Source: Agapanthus africanus
Taxonomy: Eukaryota; Streptophyta; Magnoliopsida; Asparagales; Amaryllidaceae
DNA: 64,000 nucleotides
Assembly (NCBI GenBank): GCA_030015575.1
Contig: CM057342.1
Span: 620,587,348-620,651,347 of the forward strand
Direction: 5' to 3'
Numbering within the stretch: the first letter of the stretch is position 1; every line of letters begins with the position of its first letter. Under the pieces are notes generated by a model, which saw only the letters and a list, made by a program, of their open reading frames with translations, ran no database searches and was not told where the DNA came from. Made by a program: the position numbers and the translations under genes. Below, piece after piece: positions 46,141-56,905 of this stretch.

Positions 46141-47321
46141 CTGCTTTTTATTGCGAGTTGCCCAATCATTTCGGCTTTTTTTTGTATGCATATATTTTTA
46201 CTTGCTGATTTTTTTGCAAGTTGCCCCATCATTTCGGCTATTTCATATGCATTTGTTGCTCACTGACTTTTCGTTGTGAGTTTGGGAATTGATACTGATT
46301 TAAGCATCGGCATCGCTACAACTGGGATATAGCCAGGAGCGAATCATCATTTGCCTCTGTTGATGTCGAACAAAGGAGGCTTAGCAAACAGGGTTAGGAT
46401 CCTATTGACTAAGGCTTTTTGATTTTACGAGCCGTAAGGGTCTCATAAAGGTACTTCTCCCTACGAGTCGTGAGGATCTCGTAGATGCGTTTTCTCTTTA
46501 GGAATTATGAGGATTCCTAATTGTGTACTCTCTTATAAGTCGTAAGGATCTTACAAGAGTGTTTTCTCCTTGTAAGTCGTGAGGACTTATAAGTGTCATT
46601 CGCCATATGAAGATATCCCTCGTCAGTGGTGGGACTCTGTTGGGGAAAGGTTTATTCGCACCCGTGGATTGTATACAAGGGTCAGCATTGAACCGCTTGC
46701 AGGGCAATTCTGGGGATTGTGATTGCTTAAGAACAGGTTCAGATCCCTATAGGTTAAGGCTTTTGAATCTTATGAGCCGTGAGGGTCTCATAAGAGGGTT
46801 CTCCTTACGAGTCGTGAGCATCTCGTAAGTGTAATTTCTCCATAGGAATCATAAGGATCCCTAAGTGTGTTGCTCCCTTATGAGTCGTAAGGATCTCACG
46901 CAGGTATTTTCTCCTTACAGGGTCGAGAGGACCTTGCAAGTGTTTTCTAACGAGATTGCGCCCTTTCGGGTTTTCACAAAGCTCGCCGGTAGTCCTGCTT
47001 TTTTTACTCACGTGGCCCTTTCGGGTTTTCATCCGTGCCCATCTCGCTTGTGGACGTACCCTTTTTTTTTACCACGTCACACTGAGGATGGCACGGGTTA
47101 GTAGTAGTTTAACGATGTTTTGGTCAAGCGTTAGTTTAAGGATGTTTCGGTCCATTGTTAGTTTTAGGACATCTCGGTCCGTCGTTAATTTAGGGAAGTT
47201 TCGGTCCGTTGCACGTTTTCGATGCGAGGTTTCGTCGGATACTACTTATAGAGTTCCGGCTTGGGAAGATAGCTAGCGGACATAGGCGTCGTCATCTATC
47301 ATTGACCTAGGCCATGACTCG
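46141..47321 (-). repeat. Tat-1 3' UTR right of Ang-3, with hairpin blocks 2 and 3
   Basis: Non-coding. 'atcatttcggct' repeats (46160-46250); hairpin block 2 (46432-46590), for example CTACGAG/CTCGTAG at 46461-46484; 'gcacccgtggattgtataca' (about 46659); hairpin block 3 (46769-46945), for example CTTATGAG/CTCATAAG (46769-46794) and CTTACGAG/CTCGTAAG (46804-46829); then about four 34-bp repeats with 'tttcggtcc' (47110-47215). Confidence 0.7.
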
Positions 47322-48500
47322 TCAGGCGTAGTATTTTTTCAAGAACCGACCGTTTATTGGCCTGAAGGGTCTTTCGCCATGCATATCCATGAGCAAGTAA
47401 GCCCCACCGTGGTAGACTTTGTCTATGATGTATGGGCCCTCGTAATTTGGCTCGAACTTCCCTCGTTTGGCACGATTGGGGATCATAGGTCTCTTGACCA
47501 CTAGCACGAGTTCGCCTTGGTGGAATGTTCTAGGCCTAGTCAATCTCTCGTATGAGCGCGTCATTTTTGCTTTGTAAGCTTCCAAGTTTTGTTGCGCCAT
47601 GAGCCGGGTTTCTTCAAGGGCATCAAGTTCCTCAAGCCGAAGATGGGCATTCTCTTCGTCTGTTAGCTCGTAATGAACTGCCACTCGTAAGGAGGGTAGC
47701 TCTATCTCCAAGGGGAGTACCGCTTCAGTGCCGCATACCAACGCATACGGCGTTGTGTTTGTGGCCGTTTTGAACGTAGTTTGATACGCCCAAAGAGCTT
47801 CATGCAGTCTCTCGTGCCAGTCTTTTTTATTCTTGGACACCGTCTTTTTCACGATCTTCGTTAAGGTCTTATTGAAAGCCTCATCCAGACCGTTGGCTCA
47901 GGGATTATAGACCGAAGAGTATCTCCAATCTATATTATGTTGTTGCGCAAAGCGGTTGATTTTGTGACTTCTATAGGCTGGCACATTATCGGAGATAATT
48001 CGTCGCAGAGTGCCGAACCGATAGATGACGTGTGTCTTGAAGAAATGGAGAATGTTCTCCATCTTCACTTCTCTTAGTGGCACTGCTTCTACCCACTTGG
48101 AGAAGTAATCCGTTGTCGCCAATATGATTCGATGTCCTCTGGACGATGCTGGTTCAATGGGCCCGATTATGTCAGTTCCCCACATTTCGAACGGCCATCT
48201 AGCCACCATCGGATGTAGCAGATTTGGATGCTGGTGGATAAAGTCCCCGTGAATCTGGCACGAGTGGCACTGCTTCGCGTATTCGAGGCAATCTTGGATC
48301 ATTGTGGGCCAATAGTAGCCCATCCTTTTGATCTTCAGTTTCATCTTCGGCCCGGCTTGGTGAGAACCGCAAAGTCTGTCGTGCGTTTCTTGGACGACTC
48401 TCTTTGCTTCTTCAGGTCCCAGGCATCTTAGCCATAAGGAGTCGAACGATCTCTTATACAGAGTATCATTGACAAAGGCGAAGGATAGAGCTCGTTTCAT
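47322..48500 (-). pseudogene. Tat-1 integrase, decayed
   Basis: Minus strand, one frame with a stop at about 47895-47897. The N-terminal zinc site shows H...H and CHSC (HDRLCGSHQ, QCHSC). Core: catalytic Asp in WGTDIIGP, second Asp in IISDNVPAY (the family usually has Gly where Val stands), and Glu in GLDEAFNK just after the stop. The C-terminal part (GELVLVVKR, KFEPNYEGPYII) is the usual end of gypsy integrases. It would join element DNA to the chromosome. The order after RNase H is that of Ty3/gypsy. Broken by the stop and probably inactive. Confidence 0.85.
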
Positions 48501-48679
48501 GAGCTGATGTCTTGAGGACGCATCTTCATGTGTTCGATGTGATTTGAAGTATTCTATAAAGACTTCTCTCCAATCTTTAGCCTTTTTCCTGGTCCTCTAT
48601 CTGTAGGGCCGTGCTTGGTCGCTTCCTTTTCTTCAAACGACTCCGGAGATATTTCTACCGGTGCAAGAACCCGACGGCT

Positions 48680-49396
48680 TTACACAACGATCCTCACGTC
48701 ATCGAGGTTTTCATCAGCTAGTTCTTTAGCGGGCTTGGTTAATGCATCCGCCTTGATATTTTCCGCGTGCGGTATGCTTTCCACGGCGTAGGTAGGGATT
48801 TGAGTCAGCAATTGTTGTACTTTCTCACCGTACTTTACCAACCCCGGTTTGCACGTCTGATAGTCGCCGTTTACTTGGCTAACAACCAGTTGGGAGTCTC
48901 CGTATATGAGGAGTTTTTCAATTCCTATGTCGACAGCGATCTCAAGACCTGCTATCAAAGCTTCATATTCGGCTTCATTGTTCGTCCTCGGCTCTGTTAG
49001 GGAAAAGTCAAAGCGCATTATCCCTCCTTGTGGAGTCACGAAGATGAGGCCCACCCCAGATTTAATTATAAGAGAGTTGTGCTTTCGCTTCTTCATAGAA
49101 GATGCTCCGTAGAAGTAGAGTTCCCATCGGATATCACTCCCTCCTTTCTCCCCGTCGATCGTGTCAAACGCGTGCTCGTCTGGCAATTCGTAGTTCAAGC
49201 GAGAATCGATAGGTATTAGATGCTCAGCGAGGAAGGCGGCGATGACCCGGCCTTTCACTGCCTTGAGCGAATGATAAGTTATCGAGAACTCCATCAAGAG
49301 TAGGGCCCATATATCGAGTCGTCCCATTAGTATGGCTCTTGACATCAAATACTTGAGAGGATCCACTTTTGATATGAGGTGGACCTCATGTGCCAA
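48680..49396 (-). pseudogene. Tat-1 RNase H region (archaeal-like), catalytic Asp lost
   Basis: Frame of 238 residues covering the end of the connection domain (HLISKVDPLKYLM) and the Tat-type archaeal-like RNase H: GVGLIFVTPQGG, NNEAEYEAL, YGDSQLVVSQVNG, ADALTKPA. The first catalytic Asp, in the family's YFDGASS motif, is Tyr here (ELYFYGASS), so RNA-strand cleavage should be lost; the Glu and second Asp remain. It is in another frame from the integrase, and 48501-48679 holds only broken linker sequence. Confidence 0.85.
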
Positions 49397-49531
49397 CGCA
49401 TAGTGCCGGATCTTCGTTATCGCAAAAAATTAACAGCAGACAGTGTTTTTCGATAGGGAGTAGTTGTTTTCTGCCCCGAGGAGCACTCGACTCAAATAAT
49501 AGAAGGCTCTCTCCTTCCCTTGGTCATTTTC

Positions 49532-50737
49532 CTATGCCCATAGCACGCCTAAGGAACCTTCAAGGGAGGTTATGTACAGGATGAGAGGCTTTCCCTTGAC
49601 CGGAGCGGTTAGCACCGGAGGATTCTGCAAGTATTTCTTGATTTTGTCGAGTGCGCTTTGGCATTTGCGATCCCAGACGAATGGGGTTCCCTTCTTCATC
49701 AGGTGACTGTAGGGACGGCATTTGCCGAAAAGATTGGCTATGAACCGCCGAATATACGCGAGCTTCCCTTGGAGAGACCGCAGTTGCTTGAGAGTTCTTG
49801 GTGGAGGCATTTCCATAATCGCCTTGATCTTTGATGGATCTATTTCGATGCCCCGGGGTCGGACGATGAATCCTAGGAATTTACCCGAGGAAACTCCAAA
49901 CGCGCATATGAGAGGATTCATCTTCAGACTGTATTTCCGAAGATGTTGGAATACTACCTTCAGATGCTCCAAATGCTCCTCATGTGATTTGATTTTCACC
50001 GAGGTCGTCGATATAGCATTCGACAATTTCATGAATGAGGTCATCGAAAATTTTCGTCATTGCCCTCTGATAGGTAGTGCCGGCGTTCTTCAAACCAAAA
50101 GGCATCACTTTGTAGCAGAATATGCGTAGCGGGGTCCGGAAAGCCTATGCTTCTGGTCTTCGGGATGCATCTTTATTTGATTGTACCCTGATGAGCCGTC
50201 CATGAAGAAGAAAACTTCATGAGTGGACGTGTTATCTATCATCAGCTCGGTGACCGGTACAAGAAAATCATCCTTTGGGCAAGCTTTGTTGAGGTCTCGA
50301 AAGTCCACGCAGATGCGCACTATCCCATTTTTCTTCATTACTGGGATGATGTTGGCAATCCAGTCAGGGTACTGAACCTCTGGGATGAAGCCAGAGTTGA
50401 TTAGCTTTTTGAATTCGGCGTTGATGCTCATTTCAAGTTCGAGCCACATCCTTCTCGGCGCTTGTTTGATTGGCTTGATGTCCGGAGATATCGCCAATTT
50501 GTGCACAGCAATCTCTGGATCTAGTCCCGGCATCTCGGAATAGTTCCATGCGAAGCAGTCTTTATACTGCATGAGCACGTCTTTTTGCGTAGCCACCCTT
50601 TCTTCAGACAATAGCACACTGACGAACGTCGGCCGTGGGTCATTTGCTGTCCCCAAGTCAATTTTCCGTAAGTTGTCCGCAGTAGTATGTATTCCATCTT
50701 CCAGCTCTTTTGGCGCCGGTGGAAATTCTGAGATCAA
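49532..50737 (-). pseudogene. Tat-1 reverse transcriptase, two compensating frameshifts
   Basis: The N-terminal half (50105-50737) shows VRICVDFRDLNKACPKDDF and FFFMDGSSGYNQIKM with the motif A Asp. The frame is lost near 50145, and the stretch with FCYKVMPFGLKNA and the active site YIDD reads in another frame. The first frame returns near 49998 (SHEEHLEHL, FLGFIVRPRGIEIDPSKIKAI, RFIANLFGKCRPY). Two small indels therefore bracket the active site. It would copy element RNA to DNA but is inactive as it stands. 49397-49531 is the broken connection region. Confidence 0.85.
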
Positions 50738-51767
50738 CTCATCTTCATCCTCGTTTTCGAAGCACTAGGGGAGATCAGCCATATCCTCGCGTACTCCTTC
50801 TCCTGACAGCGTTATCACGTGACAGGTATGAGATCGCTTCCAATACTAGTGTTATCTGGTTTTACCGTTGCTTTTGGCACATGTTTTTGCGGTGGAGTTA
50901 CCCTCCAACTGTTGGATAGAGCGAACCTACCGAGTTGATATTGGTCTTCTACCCAGTCTTTGAAGATGAAGCGGTCTTCAAGAGGATGTCCTATTGCTTT
51001 GTGATAGGAGAAATAGTCTGGGCATGAACCTCACTTGCTTGTTCGGGGTGCTTAGACTCCGGGAGTGTCATCATCTGATGTTTTATGACAAGATCGAATA
51101 TCTTCCTTGTCTTGTCTTGGGGAAAAGAATATGCTCAACTCATTTTCTTTATAAGAGATGAATCTTGGCTGCTCAATTATCGATTGCATGGCTTCTTGGA
51201 CCCGCTTTGCCACTATTGAACATTTTTTCCGTTCTTTAGCTTGTTTATACCTCTGCGTCGGGTATTTTGTATGACGGGCTGGCGACGAAGGGCATCATCA
51301 TCCTTCGTAGACTGCTGAAGGAAGCGCTGCGTCCTGGCTTTCTCGTAAATGGCCATTTCGCGGCTATGATCATCCCGGACCTTTTGACCCGCCTCTCTTA
51401 TTAATTTGTCTATCTGTTCTTCGAACGACGGACTTGGCATTTTCACGGCGGAAACTCGTTTTAGTTCAGGGTTAGCGTCTTCTAACAGAGCATCTCCTTC
51501 TTCATCGAAGTCATGTATAACATAGCAGCCATAGAATCACTCCCGTTTCTTGGATTGAACATATCCAAGCCCGATCGTTTCCATTCTCCCATTGGACAAC
51601 TTTCGCTGAGTCCCGGGGACGTTCCAGAATTTATTGTAGAACTGAGCTTGTCGAGCAGTCTGCTTCAAGGGTACGCCTTGGCGCCTCAATAACCTTTTTA
51701 ATTTTTCTGTGTAGTATCTGGGCAAACGGATGGGCTGGAGCCTGTCAAGTGTAGAATCGACACTATG
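50738..51767 (-). pseudogene. Tat-1 linker between protease and RT, with a second gag-like module
   Basis: Degraded coding sequence. At 51213-51446 is a helical stretch (REMAIYEKARTQR) similar to one in gag at 53385-53684. At about 50945-51020 a third zinc-knuckle-like motif reads YHKAIGHPLED with both outer cysteines replaced (Phe and Arg), followed by IFKDWVEDQY. 51537-51725 has a basic frame of unclear role. Confidence 0.55.
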
Positions 51768-52877
51768 CTAAATTTCTTTCTCCATTTTGGTTTTCGTGGA
51801 TCGATAAAAGAGGATCGCCTTTTCATCTTTTCGCCTGGGAGGGATGTAGAATGTTTGCAGTTCCTGCACACTATAGGTATCAAGCGCGTCGAGCTCTTTG
51901 TAATGCTCTTGCGGAACCATGGCGATTTGCAAACTCCGATCATTGCCAGCGAAGGCTTGTATCGATGGCCGAACAGAAAATATAGCATTGACCTCATCTT
52001 CCGAGTCGCTGCCGAAGACCAGAATAGGGGTGGACGGTCCCGGTTTGTTGCATTGGGGCGATCCTGAATAGACTATCTCTTCCTCCTCCTCGGTATCGCT
52101 CCCGAAGAACGGAATAGTGGTGATAGCTTTTTGCTTATTCTCCGGCTTATGGCACCTTTCCATGTCTTTGAAGTCTGGTAAGAAGTACTTTGCATCTTCA
52201 TACTTTCGGACTTCGTTTATGGAGAATGGGTTCAGCTCCCTTGTCACGGTGTATTCAAGTCCCTCTTTGAAATACTTCATACACTGATGTTGTGTAGAAG
52301 GGATAATATTGTACTCGTGTAACCAAGGCTGGCCGAGCAAAGCGTTGTAGCAAGTCTTGGCGTCAATGACGTGGAACTTGATATCAGTGACGAGAAGCCC
52401 AAAGCATAACGTCAGTATTACAGACCCGAGCGTCTGTGATGACTGGGAGTCGAACCCGGAGATAGTGATTTTATCACGAGCGAGGTGTTGAACGCTCATG
52501 CAGATTTCCTTCAACACTCTTACATTGAGGAGGTTGACAGAGGACCCATTGTCAACTAGGATTTTTCCTATCTTGATATCATGACAGTATCCGGAGACAT
52601 AAAGGGGACGGTTATGCTCGCACGTCCCGAGGAGGAGATCTTCATCGCCGAAGGTGATATCAGCTGTGTGAACTTCTTCTAACTCTTTCTTTATCTTTTC
52701 TTCGACGAGGAAAGCTTGAAACTGGTCAGGCACTTGTAATGCCTTGATCAGAGAATCTCTCGCCTCTTTGGATAACACAAGGGCATCGAGAATGCTTAGT
52801 TGCGGGGGTATCTTCCTCAGGTGTGCCAGCACGTTGTAATCCACCTTGTTTTTCTTGGGCGGGTCCTTGGCTGCCAT
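51768..52877 (-). pseudogene. Tat-1 aspartic protease region
   Basis: Open frame of 369 residues with ILVDNGSSVNLL (the Tat version of the DTGSS protease motif) near residue 109, followed by a conserved FHVIDAKTCYNALLGQPWLHEYNIIPSTQHQCMK-type stretch (family marks YNALLGQPWLH and PSTQHQ). The acidic tail has two FGSD-(S/T)-EDE-like repeats. It would cut Gag-Pol into mature proteins. Same frame as gag, so a gag-pro fusion is likely. This is the best preserved part of Tat-1. Confidence 0.85.
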
Positions 52878-54717
52878 CTCTTCGGCAACTCGGTCATCGA
52901 GGGTGATATCCTCAGGGACCTTTTCTTTCCCCTTATCCTTTTAGTTCGATTCCTTGTTTGCGGTTCCGAGATTCTTTTCAGGTAGCGTGCGATTGCGCAG
53001 CTAAATGTTCTCGCAGCTCTTCGTTTCTTCCTCTTTTCCTGAGGTGGATTCTTTGAAGAGAGGGCCGAGAGCCATTTCTTCTTCAGAATCACTCCCGAAG
53101 GTGAGAACTTGTGATCCCCTGCTATCAACCATGTGACAGTTGCCGGTAGCTCTTCCTCATTCGTCTGTCGCATTTTTCCGCTGTCGACGAGCTTCATGCT
53201 TCATCCTTTTGAAGTGTTGCCTGTGAGCGACATACCCTTGCCACCAATTTTTAAAGGAGTTACATTCTTCAGTAGGGTGTGTAATCCTCTGATGATATAA
53301 GCAGAAGTTAGGATGTACGTCCTCTTCGTTAAGGTGTATCCTATCTAGAGTGTTTCCTTCGGAGGGTGGCAGCTTCATTCCCATTTATATGGCTTTGGCG
53401 AACCTTTTCCTTATCTTGAACCTGCTTTTATTGGCGGCGGATGTGCTTTGATCTGGTGGGAGTGTTTCAACTCTTCCACCCAGTCGCCGGCGTTTAGCTT
53501 TTTCAAATATGGCCATTTCTCGCTCTCGATCAGCCTTGCTTTTCTGAAGAGCTTCGTTCAGGAATGCGTCTATCATTTCGTCTGATGACCCTAGAAGTTC
53601 CGGTTCAGGGTCTGCTCCCAGTTTCTCTATATCAGGGGCTTCTTTGTCATTTATCAAGTGAGAGATCATGTGGCAGCTTGCCACCTAGTCTTCAGGTTCA
53701 TCTGACGAGTCTTCTTCCTTACCTTTGTCGCTATCTCCGTCTTCGAGGATGTGGCTGAGAAACTCTTGAAGTGTGACCGAGGTTCGCGCCTTTTGGTTGT
53801 ATTCTTCCAGCGCGTCAATATGTTTTTGCAGGTCCGTGCGCTTGTCACCAAGCTTCACGGGCTTTCTGGTCTTCTTCTTCTTCTTTGAAGACTTTGACGG
53901 CTGGGTATGGGCATTTTGACCATCCCCACCAATTTTTGGTGTTTGGACGCGGCTTTAGCATTCCTTCGATGACCTCGGGTTCCAACGGCCTTTTCCACCT
54001 GATTGCCGGGCATGTTTGGAGATCCTTTAGCATTCTTTTTGTTTTGGTTGAAAGAGCGACCTCCCATGGAGCTTCTTCTACAAAAGAGCATGATGCCCCC
54101 TTTGTGTCCCCCTTTTAAAAGCGTGCGGCTGAGGCGGGCTTACTTTTCAGTTCTCGGACAGTGCGAATTTGCCCTGTTGGTATTGGTTCTCAATCCAGCT
54201 TTTGAAGACGAAGCAATCTTCGATTGGATGGCCTACCACTTGGTGATAGGGGCAATAATTGGGATTATTGGCCTCACCGGGTTGCAACGGGCGTTTCGGA
54301 TATAGCAAGGTGATGAGCCTGTTGCGCACCGCCAACTCGAACAATCTCCTCGTTTTATCATTGAAGAATCGCTTTGAAGGAGATGGTCTATGACCACTGG
54401 GCTGCTATTGAGCATTGAAGAATCGTCGTCTTTTATCTTGGCGATCAGTTGGCTTTTGACCACTGGGCTGCTGTTGAGCATTGGCGACGAAGGTCGCTTT
54501 CTCTTTCCCTTTTTCATTTCGAGATTCCAACTTTGAAGGAGATGGTCTATGACCCATCTGATCCATTTGGGCCAGCTTATCAACCAAGGCCTGGAAAGTA
54601 GTTGGCTTGAAGAACATCATGAACTGGGATATGGTCATCTGCGGATCAAGAGTACCCACAAACATACCTACCGCTTCGATGCGCTGCTCGCACTTCGACC
54701 ATAGATTCCGCCACCGT
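52878..54717 (-). pseudogene. Tat-1 Gag, N-terminally truncated and decayed
   Basis: Minus strand, mostly one frame. It begins mid-domain at the Tek-1 insertion with WRNLWSKCEQR, FVGTLDPQMTISQF and TTFQALVDKLAQMDQMG, typical of gypsy Gag. Zinc-knuckle-like motifs: CPYHQVVGHPIEDC at 54213-54254 and CLYHQRITHPTEEC at 53262-53303, each followed by (V/S)FK(S/N)W. A helical module REMAIFEKAKRRR lies between them (53385-53684). Several stops. A short duplication ('gaaggagatggtctatgac' at 54375 and 54536; 'gaccactgggctgct' at 54392 and 54459) disturbs the reading. Without its start it cannot form a capsid. Confidence 0.75.
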
Positions 54718-55171
54718 TGTAACACCTTAGAATGTGATTAGTGGATAATTATACTTTAATATATGGTTTTTAGTAAAAAGTTTACCAAAACGATTTTCAA
54801 AATTTTTTTCAAAATTAATGAATATTTTATTAGAATTTTATTAGGCTTGCATACACATGTACATGTAAATTAGGGTTAAATTAGGGTTAAACCATATTTA
54901 ACAACCATGGTGGACTAAACTATTGTTATTAAGATAATTTGATTTTAATTAAGGGTATTTGTTGTTGTTTTTTTTTGAAAATAGAATTAGTTTAGTTGTT
55001 GACTTGAGTAGGTGAGAGAGAGAGAGGGCATGATGGGCTTGCCCATGCTTGCATTTAATGAGGTGAGAGAGAGGGGGGGTTTGACTCTCTCATATCCCTC
55101 TCATTTCTTTTTTCTTTTGCTACACTCATTTCCTCACTTCTCTCTCTCTCTCACACACACACACACACTTC

Positions 55172-55322
55172 AGCCACAGCAGCAGCAGAAGCCCCAGCAG
55201 CAGCAGCAACACAAGCAGCAACAGCAATACCAACAGCAGCAGTAATAGGCAGCAGCAGCAGCACACAGCAGCAGCTGTAGCAACCAGCAGCAGCAACAGC
55301 TCCTCCTCCTCCTCTTCTTCTC
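55172..55322 (+). repeat. CAG/CAA/TCC trinucleotide-rich run
   Basis: Imperfect cagcagcag and caacag repeats, then (ctc)n. Preceded by tctctctc and cacacaca runs (55139-55169). Simple-sequence DNA within the LTR. Confidence 0.85.
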
Positions 55323-56489
55323 CTTCTTCCTGCATCCTAGGATCTAGTGGAGTATAATCTCTTAAACTCAACTCCTTTTTGCTAAACTTATGTGTTATTT
55401 AGCTTCGATTAGTGTTTATTATGAGTTTTAGTGCTTGAAATGGTGATTTGAGTAGATATTTGGCAAAGTAGTGATTTTTATGGTTAGTTTAGCTTAACTA
55501 AGTGTTATAAGGCCCTTTAAACTGAGTTTTAAAACCAGATTTCGGTAAAATACCATAGGGTTTCATTTAGTACAAAATTAACGATTTTAATGTCAATTTT
55601 AGCCTTTCTGTGATCTGCTGTTGACCCGGTTACTTCAGACAAAATCTGAGATTACTGGGGCATGAACACTAGACCAAGACCACACACACGAAGCACGAGC
55701 CCCTATTTTCTAACATGGGACGCAATTTTATTCATTCTGGCCGCAAATTGCGGCCAGAAGGGGGAGTTAGGTGCTAGGGTTTGGTCTGGGATAGTCTGCT
55801 GTATATTCTAGGGTTTTGGTATATGCAACTTTTTACCTTTTCACCCGAGTCAAAATCTGGAGCAAAATGCAGGTTTTCTAATATGTTTAGCTTGCGCGAC
55901 ACGTGTGATACTTCAGTGGGTTTAGTATTCCTCCGTGTCGCGACGTGTCGGGGTGGTTTCAGACGCGTATACACACGTTTCAGCGTATCGGATACACACG
56001 CGTTTAGTTCACGACGCGAGTTTCTCGTTTGGTTTCGATATCGCGTTTTTGTAGGATATTTTCTTATGTGTATTCTTTGTGTAAATTCTAGGTTCGCAGG
56101 CGGGTACGTCGGACGCAACAAAGTAGGGGAAATAATTGGTCGGCTACACTTATCACGAGACCGGGTGAGTAGATTGAACATCTACGGGGAAATCGCCCGT
56201 ATGGCGTTAAGCGTCAGGGCGTGATAGGATATTATAGTCGCATATATATATTTATATGTATATTGCTCGTGCATATGTACTATTGTAGCATACCCACCTT
56301 TTGTTGCATATAGAAATGGTAGTTATATAACACCACACTGTCACTAACGGTTCAAGCCGCACGAGCACTATTTGTATGTTACACTCACACCATTAGTGAT
56401 TGCCATGACACTCGCACTATAGGATTGCTACGGACCATACATCATTTTGATTACCGCATCATTGATGATTAGACATGTTTCTGCCACAT

Positions 56490-56905
56490 ATTGCGCACAT
56501 ACACATTGTATATCCATATTGATGCACGCATACCTTGATATATGTATACTTGTGCACATACACATTGTATATCCAAATTGGTGCACGCATACCATGATAT
56601 ATCTATACTTGTGTACATACACATTGAATATCCATATTGGTGCACGCATACCTTGATATATCTATACTTATGCACATACACATTGTATATCCATATTGGC
56701 ACATGCATACCTTGATATATCTATACTTGTGCACGTACACATTGTATATCCATATTGGTGCATGCATACCTTGATATATCTATACTTGTGCACATACACA
56801 TTGTATATCCATATTGGTGCACGCATACCTTGATATATCCATACTTGCGCACATACACAGTGTATATCCATATTGGTGCACATACACATTGCTACAGTCA
56901 TATTT
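56490..56905 (+). repeat. 59-bp minisatellite
   Basis: The marker cacattg or cacagtg starts at 56502, 56561, 56620, 56679, 56738, 56797 and 56856: an exact 59-bp period seven times, then a partial unit at 56885. The unit includes 'cataccttgatatatctata' and 'tatccatattggtgcac'. Confidence 0.92.

Larger units (their letters stand above)
12354..54717 (-). mobile_element. Tat-1: Tat-clade Ty3/gypsy element with antisense gene, 5' end missing
   Basis: Minus-strand element interrupted by Ang-3 (22929-46135) and cut at 54717 by Tek-1. Order on the minus strand: gag, protease, reverse transcriptase, RNase H, integrase (54717 to 47322), tandem-repeat 3' UTR, an antisense gene (17080-21259) and the 3' LTR. 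An archaeal-like RNase H with the GVGLIFVTPQGG and EYEAL motifs and an extra gene between pol and the 3' LTR are known marks of Tat elements (Retand, Grande). The 5' LTR and the start of gag are outside. The left border is inferred from the break in the Ang-2 LTR. Confidence 0.8.

Noticed and set aside
55012..55371. Poly-Gln and poly-Leu frames on both strands
   Set aside because: Produced by the CAG/CAA/TCC simple repeats inside the Tek-1 LTR; no domain and no gene context.
56490..56905. CRISPR-like regular repeat
   Set aside because: Units are contiguous 59-bp copies without unique spacers, in plant retrotransposon DNA; a minisatellite.
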